Counted from the stretch's first letter, positions 16,821 to 25,230 are shown. The stretch is DNA of 64,000 nt from Streptomonospora nanhaiensis (GCF_013410565.1 NZ_JACCFO010000001.1:3658001-3722000); one strand, 5' to 3'. The notes: a model not told the origin generated them from the sequence alone. Translations and numbers: made by a program.

Positions 16821-17179
16821 GCGTTTCCTCTACCGTCAACGCCACCGACTCCCAGGGGGACGGAATGGGGACGGATTTCGCCGGTGCGTGCTCACCGGCC
16901 ACCCCACCCAGACCCCCAAATCCGTCCGTCCCCGGGGACGGAAACTCCGTTTTTCAGGTGACGTGCAACACTCCACCCCGTGTGCGCCGACCACGCAGCC
17001 GTGATCTCCACCACGACATGAACAGGCGCCTCCAAGCAGTGCCAGTGACCGGTTCAGGCACCGTGGAGGGCGCCCCTCGGGAACGCACCGTTGGGGTAGC
17101 GGCAACAACTGTCCGTTTTTTGCCAGCACTGGCCAGGCCGGGAACCCGGTCTATGGGTTGCTGGAACGCCGGCTCCTAG
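16821..17179. other. Gene-free stretch with palindromes between tRNA and IS
   Basis: No convincing gene. It holds an inverted repeat GGACGGATTT (16869-16878) / AAATCCGTCC (16918-16927) and, overlapping it, a perfect 16-base palindrome CCGTCCCCGGGGACGG (16926-16941). It lies exactly between the tRNA and the IS element, where an attachment site or element end would be expected. No copy of the tRNA 3' end was noticed elsewhere. Confidence 0.4.
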
Positions 17180-18054
17180 GTCCTGTTTTTTGAAAGGTCT
17201 GCGGGGCGGGCTGGTCTTCGGTAATCCTTGGGATCCATGGTCCGACGCCATGAACTCACCGAGGCCGAGTGGGACCTGCTCGCCCCGCTCATGCCCGCCC
17301 ACCCCCGCAAAGGCAAGCGGTGGGCCGACCACCGCCGCGTCATCAACGCCATCCTCTACCGCACCAGGACAGGCATCCCCTGGCGCGACCTGCCCGAACG
17401 CTACGGCCCCTGGGAAACCGCCGCCGGACGCCACCGCCGCTGGTGCCTGGACGGCACCTGGCAGCGCATCGCCGACCGGCTGCGCATCGACGCCCTCACC
17501 GGCGCCGAACTCACCGCCGGTATCGACTCCACCGTGATCCGCGCCCACCACCACGCCGCCGGAGCCCCAAAAAAGGGGAGGCGGCCCGGGACGAAGGGGA
17601 CAGGGCCCAAGCACTCGGGCGCTCGCGGGGCGGCTGGTCCACCAAGCTCCACCTGATCGCCGACACCCGCCGGCGGCCGCTGGTCCTGGCCCTCACCCCC
17701 GGCCAGCACGCCGACACGGTGATGCTGCGGCCTCTGCTGGAGCGGCTGCGCCTGGCGCGCTCCGGGGGGCGGGCGCGCACCCGCCTGGACCGGTTGCTGG
17801 GCGATAAGGCCTACTCCAGCCGCGCCAACCGGTCCTACCTGCGCCGGCGCAAGACCAAGGCGACCATCGCCGAGCCCGCCGACCAGCGGGCCAACCGGCT
17901 GCGGCGCGGTTCGGCGGGCGGCAGGCCCCCGTCCTTCGACCGGGAGGCCTACCGCTTGCGCAACACCGTCGAGCGCGCGATCAACCTGCTCAAGCAGAAC
18001 CGCGCGGTGGCCACCCGCTATGACAAGCGGGCCGTGATCTTCAACAAACACTGC
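17180..18054 (+). mobile_element. IS5-family element (IS427-like), about 875 bp
   Basis: A single transposase region is bounded by CTAG on both sides (17176-17179 and 18055-18058). The ends are imperfect inverted repeats: GTCCTGTTTTTTGAAAG on the left and, read inward, GCAGTGTTTGTTGAAGA on the right, with TGTTT-TTGAA shared. Length, CTAG/TA target and the split transposase fit the IS427 group of IS5. The transposase lacks the usual last 20 or so residues, so the right end may instead be a deletion that only looks like a repeat. It abuts the stump of a carbamoyltransferase gene. Confidence 0.65.
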
Positions 18055-18189
18055 CTAGGGCGGGGGCGCGCACCCCGGTGGAGTGGCGCCGACGGTTCAC
18101 CCGCTCCTCCTCCACATGGGCCAGGACGCGGCCGTCCTCGTCGACCAGGCAGGCGGCCGGGTCGTGGTAGACGGTGCAGCCGGCGTTGA
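17237..18189 (+). CDS. IS5-like transposase made by -1 frameshifting
   Basis: The first frame (17237-17656) gives the N-terminal domain (LTEAEWDLLAPLMP; GIPWRDLPERYGPWETAAGR; first catalytic Asp in TAGIDSTVIRAH). The second frame continues with RGGWSTKLHLIAD, the second Asp in LLGDKAYSSR and the Glu in RNTVERAINLLKQNRAVATRYDKR. They join at A AAA AAG (17569-17575), whose zero-frame reading is exactly the classic -1 slippage heptamer, followed by a GGCCC/GGGCC stem. The fused frame runs past the right end of the element and stops at 18189, so about 45 residues come from flanking DNA. Confidence 0.75.
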
Positions 18190-18214
18190 CGCCGAGGATG
18201 TAGTTTCTGCTCAT
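18041..18214 (-). pseudogene. Carbamoyltransferase N-terminal stump
   Basis: The first 45 residues (MSRNYILGVNAGCTVYHDP, then DEDGRVLAHVEEERVNRRRHS) match the start of NodU/CmcH-type O-carbamoyltransferases, including the ILGVNAG and EEER-N motifs. The reading frame then leaves the family at the IS boundary and stops within the IS. The remaining 500 or so residues are missing, and none are seen on the other side of the IS. The ATG overlaps the glycosyltransferase stop (ATGA), so it was the second gene of a glycosyl/carbamoyl tailoring operon. Confidence 0.75.
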
Positions 18215-19567
18215 CGTGATCCTTTCCCGGCCACCGTGCGCGCGGCCGCGCTGCGGGCGATAGCGTCGCTGTAGCCGTCGAACATGGCTTCGAGGGAGAG
18301 TTGGCGGGCGCGGGCGCGGGCCCGCCGCGCCGATGCGGGCCCGGGCACGGTCATCGGTCAGGAGCCGGTGCAGCGCCTGGGCGAGGGCGGCCGGGTCGCG
18401 CGGGGGCACCAGCAGTCCCGAGACGCCGTGGTCGATGTACTCGGCCGGGCCGCCGTGGGCGGTGGACACCACCGGGACGCCGGCCAGCATCGCCTCGACG
18501 TTGGCGTAGCCGAACGGCTCGGGGGCTCGGCTGGGCAGCACGGCGATGTCGGCGCCGGTGTAGCAGGAGGCGACCTCCTCGGCGTCGAGTTCGTCGAGCA
18601 GCACGACGCGGCCTTGCAGACCGGACCGGGCGATCATGGCGGCCAGGTCACGGCTGTAGTGGGGGGTGCGGGTGTCGACCATGCCGGCGCCGTTGAAGAC
18701 GACGACGGCGTTGTCAAGTTGCCCGCGGTCGTTGAGCAGGCGTGCGGCCTCGATGACGTCGGCGTGGCCTTTCCAGGGGACGCGGCGGGCCGACACCAGC
18801 ACCACGCGTCCTGGGGGCAGGCCGTTGCGGGCGCGGACCCGGTCGAAGACTCGCCCGCGTCGCGCCAGGTCCAGCCGCTGTTCGAACCGGCGGGTGTCCA
18901 GGCCGTTGAGGACGGTGCGCACCGCCCAGCCGGGGACCCCGGCCGCCACCAGGGCGCGGCGGATCGAGTCCGAGACCGCGATCAGTTCCAGTCGGCGCCC
19001 CTGCGCGATGCGCTGGGCCAGGTAGGCGAAGCGGCTCTGGGTCCCCTCGGCGTCATGGATGACGCCGGTCACCGCGACCTCGCCCAGGCCCCCCAGCAGC
19101 CCCCACTCCTCGGCTTTGAGCACGCCGACCAGGGGGTTGATGTTTTGCGCCAGCAGGATGGGGATGGCGGCGGCGTGCACGGCGTCGGCGTACTGCTGGG
19201 CCAGACTGCGCCACACCGGGTTGGCCGGGTCGGTGATGGTGGCCTCGAAGTAGTGGTGGACGCGGTGGGGGCATTTGGCCCCGGTGACGGGGTCGCGCAG
19301 GTACTGCGGCAGGGCCGAGGCGATGCCCCACAGCGGCGCGGCGAGCCCCTCGGGCACGAGAAGGGTGCCCTGGGGGCCGGGGCGGGCGGCGCCGGTCTGG
19401 GTCAGGGCCAGCCGGGTGGCGGGGTGGCGGTCGGCGATGCCTCGGAGGAGGTGGTGGGTGTGCTCGACGAGTCCGGTCTGGCGGGCGGGTTTGGCCGTGC
19501 CGTCGGCGAGCGTGCCGCGCACGTCGTAGGTGAGCACATGGAGTGAATCGGGAAACGCGGGGACCAT
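18211..19567 (-). pseudogene. GT4-type glycosyltransferase with a late frameshift
   Basis: About 420 residues of a retaining GT4 glycosyltransferase: N-terminal acceptor domain, then VSARRVPWKGHADVIEAARL and the C-terminal nucleotide-sugar site APEPFGYANVEAMLAGVPVV with the conserved EPFG..E. At about 18321, in a GC-only repeat, one extra base moves the last 36 residues out of frame; restoring it gives RQLSLEAMFDGYSDAIARSA and a stop overlapping the carbamoyltransferase ATG. The catalytic part is intact, so this may be a natural inactivation, a harmless tail change or a sequencing error in the repeat. Start ATG 19567 has GGGAGGA. Confidence 0.75.
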
Positions 19568-19724
19568 GGTGTCCTCCCACCGGCGTCGGGTAGTCGCGAC
19601 GCCACCCAGCCTCCCGCCGCGCGGCCGGCCCGTCATGATGGCGTTTCGGGAAGGGAGCGGAAGATCAGGGAAGACCGCGGAAGAAGCAGTGGCCGCCCCC
19701 GGAGCCAAGAGCGAGAATCCCGTC

Positions 19725-20861
19725 ATGGCCCCGTCGTCTTGGCCCCACCGCATCCAGCGCGCCCGACGCGACCGCGGGTGGGGTGTGCAGCGCCTGGCGC
19801 GGGAGCTGCGCAAGGCCGCCGGCCCCGAGAGCGCCACCACCGACAGCCTGATGCGCAGCATCCGCAACTGGGAGAACGGGCTTTACGTTCCCTCCGAACG
19901 AAACCGGCTCCTGCTGCACCGCGTCTTGGACATCGGCGTCGAGGACACCGCCCCCACCCCACCCCTGCCTCCCGACGCGTTGCGCCGCAGCGGTGAGGGG
20001 GCCGAGGAGGAGCTGCGCCGGACCACCGCCGACCTGATCCGCCTTGACGGAATGCACGGCGGCGGCGCCGTCGTCGACCTCGCGGTGCGCGCCGCCAACC
20101 GGGCCCGCGACACGGCCGCCTCCTCTGACGAACGGGGGCTGCGCGGCCGCCTGTCAGCGGTCAGCGAGGCCGAGCAGGTCGCCGGGTGGGCGGCCTACGA
20201 CGCCGACCGCCAGGACCTGTGCGCACATCTCACCTCGCGCGCCCTGCAAACGGCCGCCCTGGCCGGCGACAGCTCTGCCGAACTGATGGCGCTGTCGCAG
20301 ATGGCGATGTGGGCCGTGCAGACCGGGGAGGCCTCCTGCGCCCGCCAGACCAGTGAACACGCCCTGGCCCGGGAGTTGCCGCCCCGTGTGCGGGTGCTGT
20401 TCGAGGTGAGGCTGGCACGCGCGCTGGGGCTGCACGGCGAGCGCATCCGAGCCCTGGCGATGATCCGCCAGGCCCGCGCACGGTTCGACGACGGCCCCTC
20501 GCGCCACGACCCGGCCTGGGCGTGGTGGCTCGATGAGGGCGAGCTGACCTGGCACCACGGCATGATCCACGCCAGCATGGGCGAGTGGGGCCAGGCCGGT
20601 GAGCTCTTCGCCGCCGCCTGCGCCCATCGCCGCCCGGGACGGGGGCGCTACAACGACGCCGTCCACCTGTCCGCGGCTCTGGTACGCACACGGCAGTGGG
20701 CCGAGGCCGAACGCGTGGTCGTTCAGGACGTGGCCCAAACGGCTCCGCTCATCACCTCCCTGCGTATCCGCCATCTCCTGGCCAGGATCACCGCCGTGGT
20801 CCCCGCTGAGCCCCGCACCGACACGCTCGGCCAGGCGCTGCGCGCAGCACTCCGATCATGA
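19725..20861 (+). CDS. XRE-family regulator with TPR-like C terminus
   Basis: A 378-residue protein. The N terminus (RIQRARRDRGWGVQRLAREL, then MRSIRNWENGLYVPSERNR) is an XRE-type DNA-binding domain; the remaining 300 residues are helical, TPR-like repeats (LMALSQMAMWAVQTGEASCA). This layout is typical of actinobacterial regulators next to secondary-metabolite operons. It is divergent from the glycosyltransferase (157-base gap) and 172 bases upstream of the lasso precursor, so it is the likely cluster regulator. Earlier in-frame ATGs exist at about 19636-19639; I prefer 19725 because the XRE homology begins there. Confidence 0.75.
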   Translation: MAPSSWPHRIQRARRDRGWGVQRLARELRKAAGPESATTDSLMRSIRNWENGLYVPSERNRLLLHRVLDIGVEDTAPTPPLPPDALRRSGEGAEEELRRTTADLIRLDGMHGGGAVVDLAVRAANRARDTAASSDERGLRGRLSAVSEAEQVAGWAAYDADRQDLCAHLTSRALQTAALAGDSSAELMALSQMAMWAVQTGEASCARQTSEHALARELPPRVRVLFEVRLARALGLHGERIRALAMIRQARARFDDGPSRHDPAWAWWLDEGELTWHHGMIHASMGEWGQAGELFAAACAHRRPGRGRYNDAVHLSAALVRTRQWAEAERVVVQDVAQTAPLITSLRIRHLLARITAVVPAEPRTDTLGQALRAALRS

Positions 20862-20922
20862 CACCGCAAACAAGGGCGACGCCCTCCTCGGTCCTGTAGC
20901 GCGACTACGACTGCTGAGCAGG

Positions 20923-20928
20923 TATACG
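20923..20928 (+). promoter_or_regulatory. Possible -10 box TATACG of the lasso operon
   Basis: TATACG lies in the 172-base gap between the regulator and the precursor gene and is the best -10-like sequence there. No clear -35 box is visible 17 bases upstream, which would suit a regulator-dependent promoter. Confidence 0.3.
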
Positions 20929-21033
20929 CTCTGGCCTGTTCCGGCCACATCGTCCGAACCGCTGCGCGGTCGCCCTCAACCCGGGAATGCTGCTGGTGGC
21001 CCGTGCCCTGAGTCCGCACCGAGAAAGGCCGCC

Positions 21034-21213
21034 ATGACCACCGAACCAGCACCCGCCCCGCCGGCCGACGAATACGAACCGCCGCGCCTGACCGAGGTCG
21101 ACGGCTTCGCCGCGATGACGCGCGGCCAGTACGCCTCCGAACAGGCTGACGACAGCACCAACGGGGGCTACTGGTCCCAGCCGGTGGGCGGGACCTCCCC
21201 CCGCCTGTGGTGA
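21034..21213 (+). CDS. lasA: Lasso peptide precursor
   Basis: A 59-residue precursor. The leader (1-30) contains YEPPRLTEVDGF, the Y-x-x-P-x-L motif bound by the RRE protein, and ends in M-T-R with the conserved Thr at position -2. The predicted core is residues 31-59: Gly1 as ring amine, Asp9 as the only acidic residue at a position (7-9) usable for the macrolactam, then Asp10-Ser11, Asn13-Gly14, and aromatic Tyr16 and Trp17, ending PRLW. At 29 residues the core is long for a lasso peptide. The stop overlaps the cyclase start. The core begins GQYASEQAD. Confidence 0.88.
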   Translation: MTTEPAPAPPADEYEPPRLTEVDGFAAMTRGQYASEQADDSTNGGYWSQPVGGTSPRLW

Positions 21214-22991
21214 CCCCCCTTCCCGGTCTGCGGGGAGCCTGGTGGCTGGCGCTGCCGCGCACCGCCGCCAACGAGCTGGAGCACCACGCCCCGGTCGTCA
21301 CCCGCCACCCGTGCGGTCGGCCCTGGGTGCTGGGCGCGCCGGGCCCGGTCACCACGGCCGGGGCCGGCGCGGTCAGGGCCGTGGCCATCGGCGAACTCCT
21401 GGCGCAGGAAGGCGAGTTCGCCGCGGCGCTGCGCGCCGCGGCCGCGTGCGGCGACTTCGATGCGCTGATGGGTTTCCCCGGCAGCTACACGGTGCTGGTC
21501 AGCGCGCCGGGCCGCATGCTGCTCTACTGCGACGCCGCCGGGCTGCGGCCCCTCTACACCGCCCGCTGCGCGCACGGGGTGGTGGCCGGCGACCGGGCGA
21601 GGCTGCTCGCCGCTCTGGCCGGCGCCGGCTTGGACGAGGTGTGGGCGGCGGGACGCTTGTGCGCCCCTGATGTGCCCTCGGCCATCCGCACGACGCGGAG
21701 CCCCTACCGGGGCGTGGCCCCGGTTCCGGCGGGGTGTCGCGCGGTGCTGGGCGCCGAGGAGCCGCGGGCGCGCATCGCCCGCTACTGGCACCCGCCCGCC
21801 CCGGTCCTGCCGCTGGAGGAGGGGGCGCGGCGGGTGCGCGCGGCCCTGGCCGAGGCCGTCGCCGGGCGTGCGCGGCGCAGCCGGGACCCGGTCTGCGTTG
21901 CGCTGTCGGGCGGTATGGACTCGGCGGCGCTGGCCGCGCTCGCCGCAGAGGCGGTGGGCCCCGGCCGCCTGCGGCTGGTCACCCTGCCGTCGGCGGCCAG
22001 CGGCGACCTGCCGTGGGCCCACAAGGTCGCCGCCCACCTCGGCGCCCCGCTTGAGGTGCTCGATGACGCGCCCGACCTGTTCGCCGGTCTGCCCGGCGTG
22101 CTGCCGACCACCGATGAGCCGCCGCCGGCGGCCGGGGCCGCGCGCATCGCCCGCCTGGCCCGCGCCGCCGGCAGCGGCCCGCACCTCAACGGCCAGGGCG
22201 GCGATGAGGTGGTGGGGGTGCCGCTGGCGCACCTGCGTCACCTGGTGCGCGCGCCCCGGCGCGGGTTCCTGCGGCACCTGCGCGGCCACGCCGCCCTGCA
22301 CAACACCACCAGCGCCGCGCTCCTGCGCCACGCGCTGGCCCCCGCCTCCCCCTCGCGGTGGGCCCGCACGGCCGCCGCCCACCTGGACACCGCACCCGAC
22401 GCCCTCGGCGCGGCCATGGGCTGGGAAGCCCATCCCCGCCTGGCCTCGTGGGCGACCCTGCGCGCCCGCCGCCTGGTGGCCGCCGCCCTCACCCACGCGC
22501 CCCTCAACCCGTGGGCCGACCTGGCCACCCACGCCGCCCTGGCGCGGATCCGCACCTCGGCGGCTGCGGCCGCCACCTACCGCCAGGCCATGGCCGGCAT
22601 CGGCGGGCCCGAGCCGGCGTTCCCGTTCTTGGACCGGCCGGTGGTGGAGGCGTGCCTGGCGGTGCGCCCCGAGGCACGCAGTGACCCCTGGAGGGCCAAG
22701 CCGCTGCTGGCCGCCGCCCTGCGCCCCCTGCTGCCCGACCCGGTGCTGGAGCGCTCCACCAAGGCGAGCTACACCACCGACGTGCACCAGGGGTGGGCCC
22801 GCCACCGCTCCCACCTGCTCGGACTGCTGAGCGAGCCGCACCTGGCCCAGGCGGGCCTGGTCAACGCCGACCGCCTCCACGGCGCGCTGGAGCGCTGGGG
22901 TGCTGCCGGTCCGGCACCTGCCTACGTGACCGGCCTGGTGGGCCTGGAACTGTGGGCCCGCTCCGTGCTGGGGGAGGCGGTTGCGTGCTGA
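21210..22991 (+). CDS. lasC: Lasso peptide macrolactam cyclase
   Basis: A 593-residue asparagine-synthetase-like enzyme that activates the ring Asp/Glu side chain as an AMP ester and joins it to the core N terminus. The ATP pyrophosphatase loop SGGMDS is at residues 233-238 and a second conserved stretch GQGGDEVVG follows at about 330. The N-terminal glutaminase-like domain lacks a usable N-terminal Cys, as expected for lasso cyclases, which need no ammonia. GTG start overlapping the precursor stop; the next gene overlaps its end by 7 bases. Confidence 0.92.
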   Translation: MTPLPGLRGAWWLALPRTAANELEHHAPVVTRHPCGRPWVLGAPGPVTTAGAGAVRAVAIGELLAQEGEFAAALRAAAACGDFDALMGFPGSYTVLVSAPGRMLLYCDAAGLRPLYTARCAHGVVAGDRARLLAALAGAGLDEVWAAGRLCAPDVPSAIRTTRSPYRGVAPVPAGCRAVLGAEEPRARIARYWHPPAPVLPLEEGARRVRAALAEAVAGRARRSRDPVCVALSGGMDSAALAALAAEAVGPGRLRLVTLPSAASGDLPWAHKVAAHLGAPLEVLDDAPDLFAGLPGVLPTTDEPPPAAGAARIARLARAAGSGPHLNGQGGDEVVGVPLAHLRHLVRAPRRGFLRHLRGHAALHNTTSAALLRHALAPASPSRWARTAAAHLDTAPDALGAAMGWEAHPRLASWATLRARRLVAAALTHAPLNPWADLATHAALARIRTSAAAAATYRQAMAGIGGPEPAFPFLDRPVVEACLAVRPEARSDPWRAKPLLAAALRPLLPDPVLERSTKASYTTDVHQGWARHRSHLLGLLSEPHLAQAGLVNADRLHGALERWGAAGPAPAYVTGLVGLELWARSVLGEAVAC

Positions 22992-23245
22992 GGCTGCCCG
23001 ATCACGTTGCCCTGACGGCCACCGGCGACGGCGCGATGCTGCTCGACACCCGGACCGGGCGCGTGTTCCACCTCAACACGACCGGGCACCACGCCCTGCT
23101 GGGGGCGCTGGCCGGCGGGCCCGACGGTGCGGCGCGGCGGCTGCGCGAGCGCTACGGCATCACCGCTGAGCGCGCCCGCAGCGACGCCGCCGCCGTCCTG
23201 GCCGCACTCGCCCAGCACCATCTCCTCGTGGAGAGTGCGCTGTGA
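22985..23245 (+). CDS. lasB1: Lasso RRE protein (PqqD-like B1)
   Basis: An 86-residue PqqD-like RiPP recognition element that binds the leader and presents it to the protease. The three-strand plus helices pattern is visible: VALTATGDGAMLLDTRTGRV, FHLNTTGHHALLGAL, then RRLRERYGI and a C-terminal helix ending LLVESAL. It is a separate protein from the protease, as in actinobacterial lasso clusters. It overlaps both neighbours. Confidence 0.9.
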   Translation: MLRLPDHVALTATGDGAMLLDTRTGRVFHLNTTGHHALLGALAGGPDGAARRLRERYGITAERARSDAAAVLAALAQHHLLVESAL

Positions 23246-23682
23246 GCGTCGAGGTGGTCCTGCGGAGCCCGGGCCACCCGCCCAATCTCACCCGGCGCCT
23301 GCACGCCCTGGCGGCGGTGGCGGCGGCCCGGGTGCTGCTCGCCGCCGCCCAGGGGCGCCCGGCACGCCTGCACTCGGCGTTGGCGCGCCTGCTCGCCGGC
23401 GCGGCGCCCGCCTCACCCGCTGCGGCCGGTGCCGCGCACGACGCCGTGGTCGCCGCGAGTCTGCGCTGCGCCGGCCCGCACGGCTGCCTGCTGCGGTCGG
23501 TAGCCGTGGCGCTGCTGTGCCGCGCCTGGGGCGGCCGCGTCCGCTGGGTGGTGGGGTTCGCCTCGCCACCGCCCGCCTCCCACGCCTGGGTGGAGACCCG
23601 GGAGGGGCCCGTGGGCGAGCCCGAGGACCCAAGAACCGCCTTCACCCCCGCACTCACCACCGACGAGGAGCCTTCACCGTGA
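23242..23682 (+). CDS. lasB2: Lasso leader peptidase (B2)
   Basis: A 146-residue transglutaminase-like cysteine protease that removes the leader. Cys82 lies in GPHGCLLRSVAVALLCR and His114 in SHAWVE, the usual catalytic pair; the acidic third member is probably in GEPED near residue 125. The N-terminal third is helical. GTG start overlapping B1; the methyltransferase start overlaps its stop by 4 bases. Confidence 0.9.
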   Translation: MSVEVVLRSPGHPPNLTRRLHALAAVAAARVLLAAAQGRPARLHSALARLLAGAAPASPAAAGAAHDAVVAASLRCAGPHGCLLRSVAVALLCRAWGGRVRWVVGFASPPPASHAWVETREGPVGEPEDPRTAFTPALTTDEEPSP

Positions 23683-24794
23683 CCACGGCACCGGCCGCGA
23701 TCCACCAGCGCCTGCGCGACTACGCCGACCGCCTCGCCGAGCAGGGGGCGCTTGCCACCGCCGGCGTGCGCGACGCCTTCGCCCGCGTTGCTCGGCACCG
23801 CTTCATGGAGGCGTTCTACTTCCGGGGTGAGCGCTACGAGGTCCCCCAGGACGCCCTGCCGTCCGAGGAGGTCCTCGACATCGTCTACAGCGACGCGTCG
23901 CTGTTGACCATCATGCCCGCCGACCCCCAGGAGCCCGCGTCCTCCTCCAGCTCCCCCCTGGTCATGGGGCCCATGCTGGAGGCACTGGACCTGCGGCCGG
24001 GCATGCGGGTCCTGGAGATCGGCGCGGGCACCGGATACAACGCGGCGCTGATCGCCGCCGTCACCGGCGCCGAGGTCCTCACCGTGGAGGCCGGCGCCCA
24101 GGCGGCGGCCGGCGCGGCGGCCGCCGTCAGCCGCCTCGGCTTGGAGGACCAGGTCCGCGTCGTGCACGGCGACGGCTACCTCGGCCACCCCGATACCGGG
24201 CCGGGCGCCTTCGACCGGATCATCGCGACCGTGGGCATCGCCGGGGTGCCCCCGGCCTGGTTCGACCAGCTCGCCCCCGAGGGGTTCGTCCTGGCCCCCC
24301 TCGCCCACGCCGGCGTGCACCCCGTGATGAAGGTGCGGCCCGATGGCACCGTCGGGGTCTGCCTGTGGGCCGACTTCATGCCCGCGGTGGGGCCGCTGCG
24401 CCCCGCCGAAGCCGCGGGCCGCACCCCCGGGGCCACCCTCCAGGGAGACCCCGCCACTGTCCCCGATGTCGTGCCACTGCTGGGCGACGCCTACAACGAC
24501 GCCTGGTTCTCCCTGGGCGCGGGCGAGGAACGCGTCACCCGCGCCTACCTCGCCGGCACCGACCCCCTCGGGGGCATGTGCGCCCTGGTCGCCGACGACT
24601 CCCGCGCCTGCTGGCTGCGCACCGACGGCTCGCTGATGCACACCGACGCCGCCACCGCCCAGGACATGGCCGCGCTGCTCACCGCCTGGGACAAGGACGG
24701 CCGCCCGATCGCACAGGCCTGGAGCGCCCGGCTCCGGCCCGCCGCCACACGCGATCCCCTGCTCGTCCCCGCCGAGTGGTCCCTCACCCGCTGA
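23679..24794 (+). CDS. PIMT-type lasso peptide O-methyltransferase
   Basis: A 371-residue SAM methyltransferase of the protein-L-isoaspartate O-methyltransferase family. The SAM site VLEIGAGTGYNAALIAAVTG lies at about residues 112-131 and a C-terminal extension of about 130 residues is present, longer than in housekeeping PIMT. In lasso clusters with such enzymes (cellulonodin-2 of Thermobifida cellulosilytica, lihuanodin) the folded lasso is methylated on an Asp, and the ester closes to a stable aspartimide. Position as last gene of the overlapping operon shows it acts on this peptide. The target residue is unclear because the ring has no Asp besides Asp9. Confidence 0.88.
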   Translation: MTTAPAAIHQRLRDYADRLAEQGALATAGVRDAFARVARHRFMEAFYFRGERYEVPQDALPSEEVLDIVYSDASLLTIMPADPQEPASSSSSPLVMGPMLEALDLRPGMRVLEIGAGTGYNAALIAAVTGAEVLTVEAGAQAAAGAAAAVSRLGLEDQVRVVHGDGYLGHPDTGPGAFDRIIATVGIAGVPPAWFDQLAPEGFVLAPLAHAGVHPVMKVRPDGTVGVCLWADFMPAVGPLRPAEAAGRTPGATLQGDPATVPDVVPLLGDAYNDAWFSLGAGEERVTRAYLAGTDPLGGMCALVADDSRACWLRTDGSLMHTDAATAQDMAALLTAWDKDGRPIAQAWSARLRPAATRDPLLVPAEWSLTR

Positions 24795-24860
24795 CGGACA
24801 CGGCCGGGCCGGCCGCCCCGGCGCGCAGCGGCGGGAGGCACACCGTTCGGCGTCCGCCTC

Positions 24861-25230
24861 TTACAGCACCCATCCGGCAGTGGTGTCGCCGACCCGGAGG
24901 GCGCCCAGCCGGGGGGCCGGGAGCGCCTGGGCGGTCTGGGGGTAGTAGACCCAGAACGTCGCGGTCAGCCGGTCGTCGGTCAGGGGGTGCTCGATGTCCA
25001 GCGGCTCGGTGACCGGGAAGCGGTGGCTGGTGAGCCAGCGGGTGAGGGCCACGGCGGTGCGCAGCCGCGGGGCGTCGGCCGCTGAGCTGATGCGGACCAG
25101 GGCGGGGGCGTCGGGGGCGAAGTAGACGCCGGTGGCGTGGTGGAGCAGCAGGCGCAGGCCGCCGGTAGGCAGGCCGGCGCGTTCGCACAGCGCGGCCACC
25201 GCGGGATGGTGGGCAGAGGTCTTGGCGGTA
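24861..25230 (-). pseudogene. Truncated APH-type phosphotransferase
   Basis: About 115 residues resemble only the N-lobe of aminoglycoside-phosphotransferase-like kinases (RLLLHHATGVYFAP, PALVRIS with the nucleotide-binding strand, then LTRWLTSHRFPVTEPL). The catalytic HxD loop and the whole C-lobe are absent; the frame stops at GWVL. No ribosome site or clear start codon fits the beginning. It lies convergent with the lasso operon. It looks like a gene remnant. Confidence 0.55.

Noticed and set aside
21160-21213. A second possible lasso core starting at the Gly after Asn13
   Set aside because: It also has Thr at -2, but there is no Asp or Glu at positions 7-9 to close a ring.
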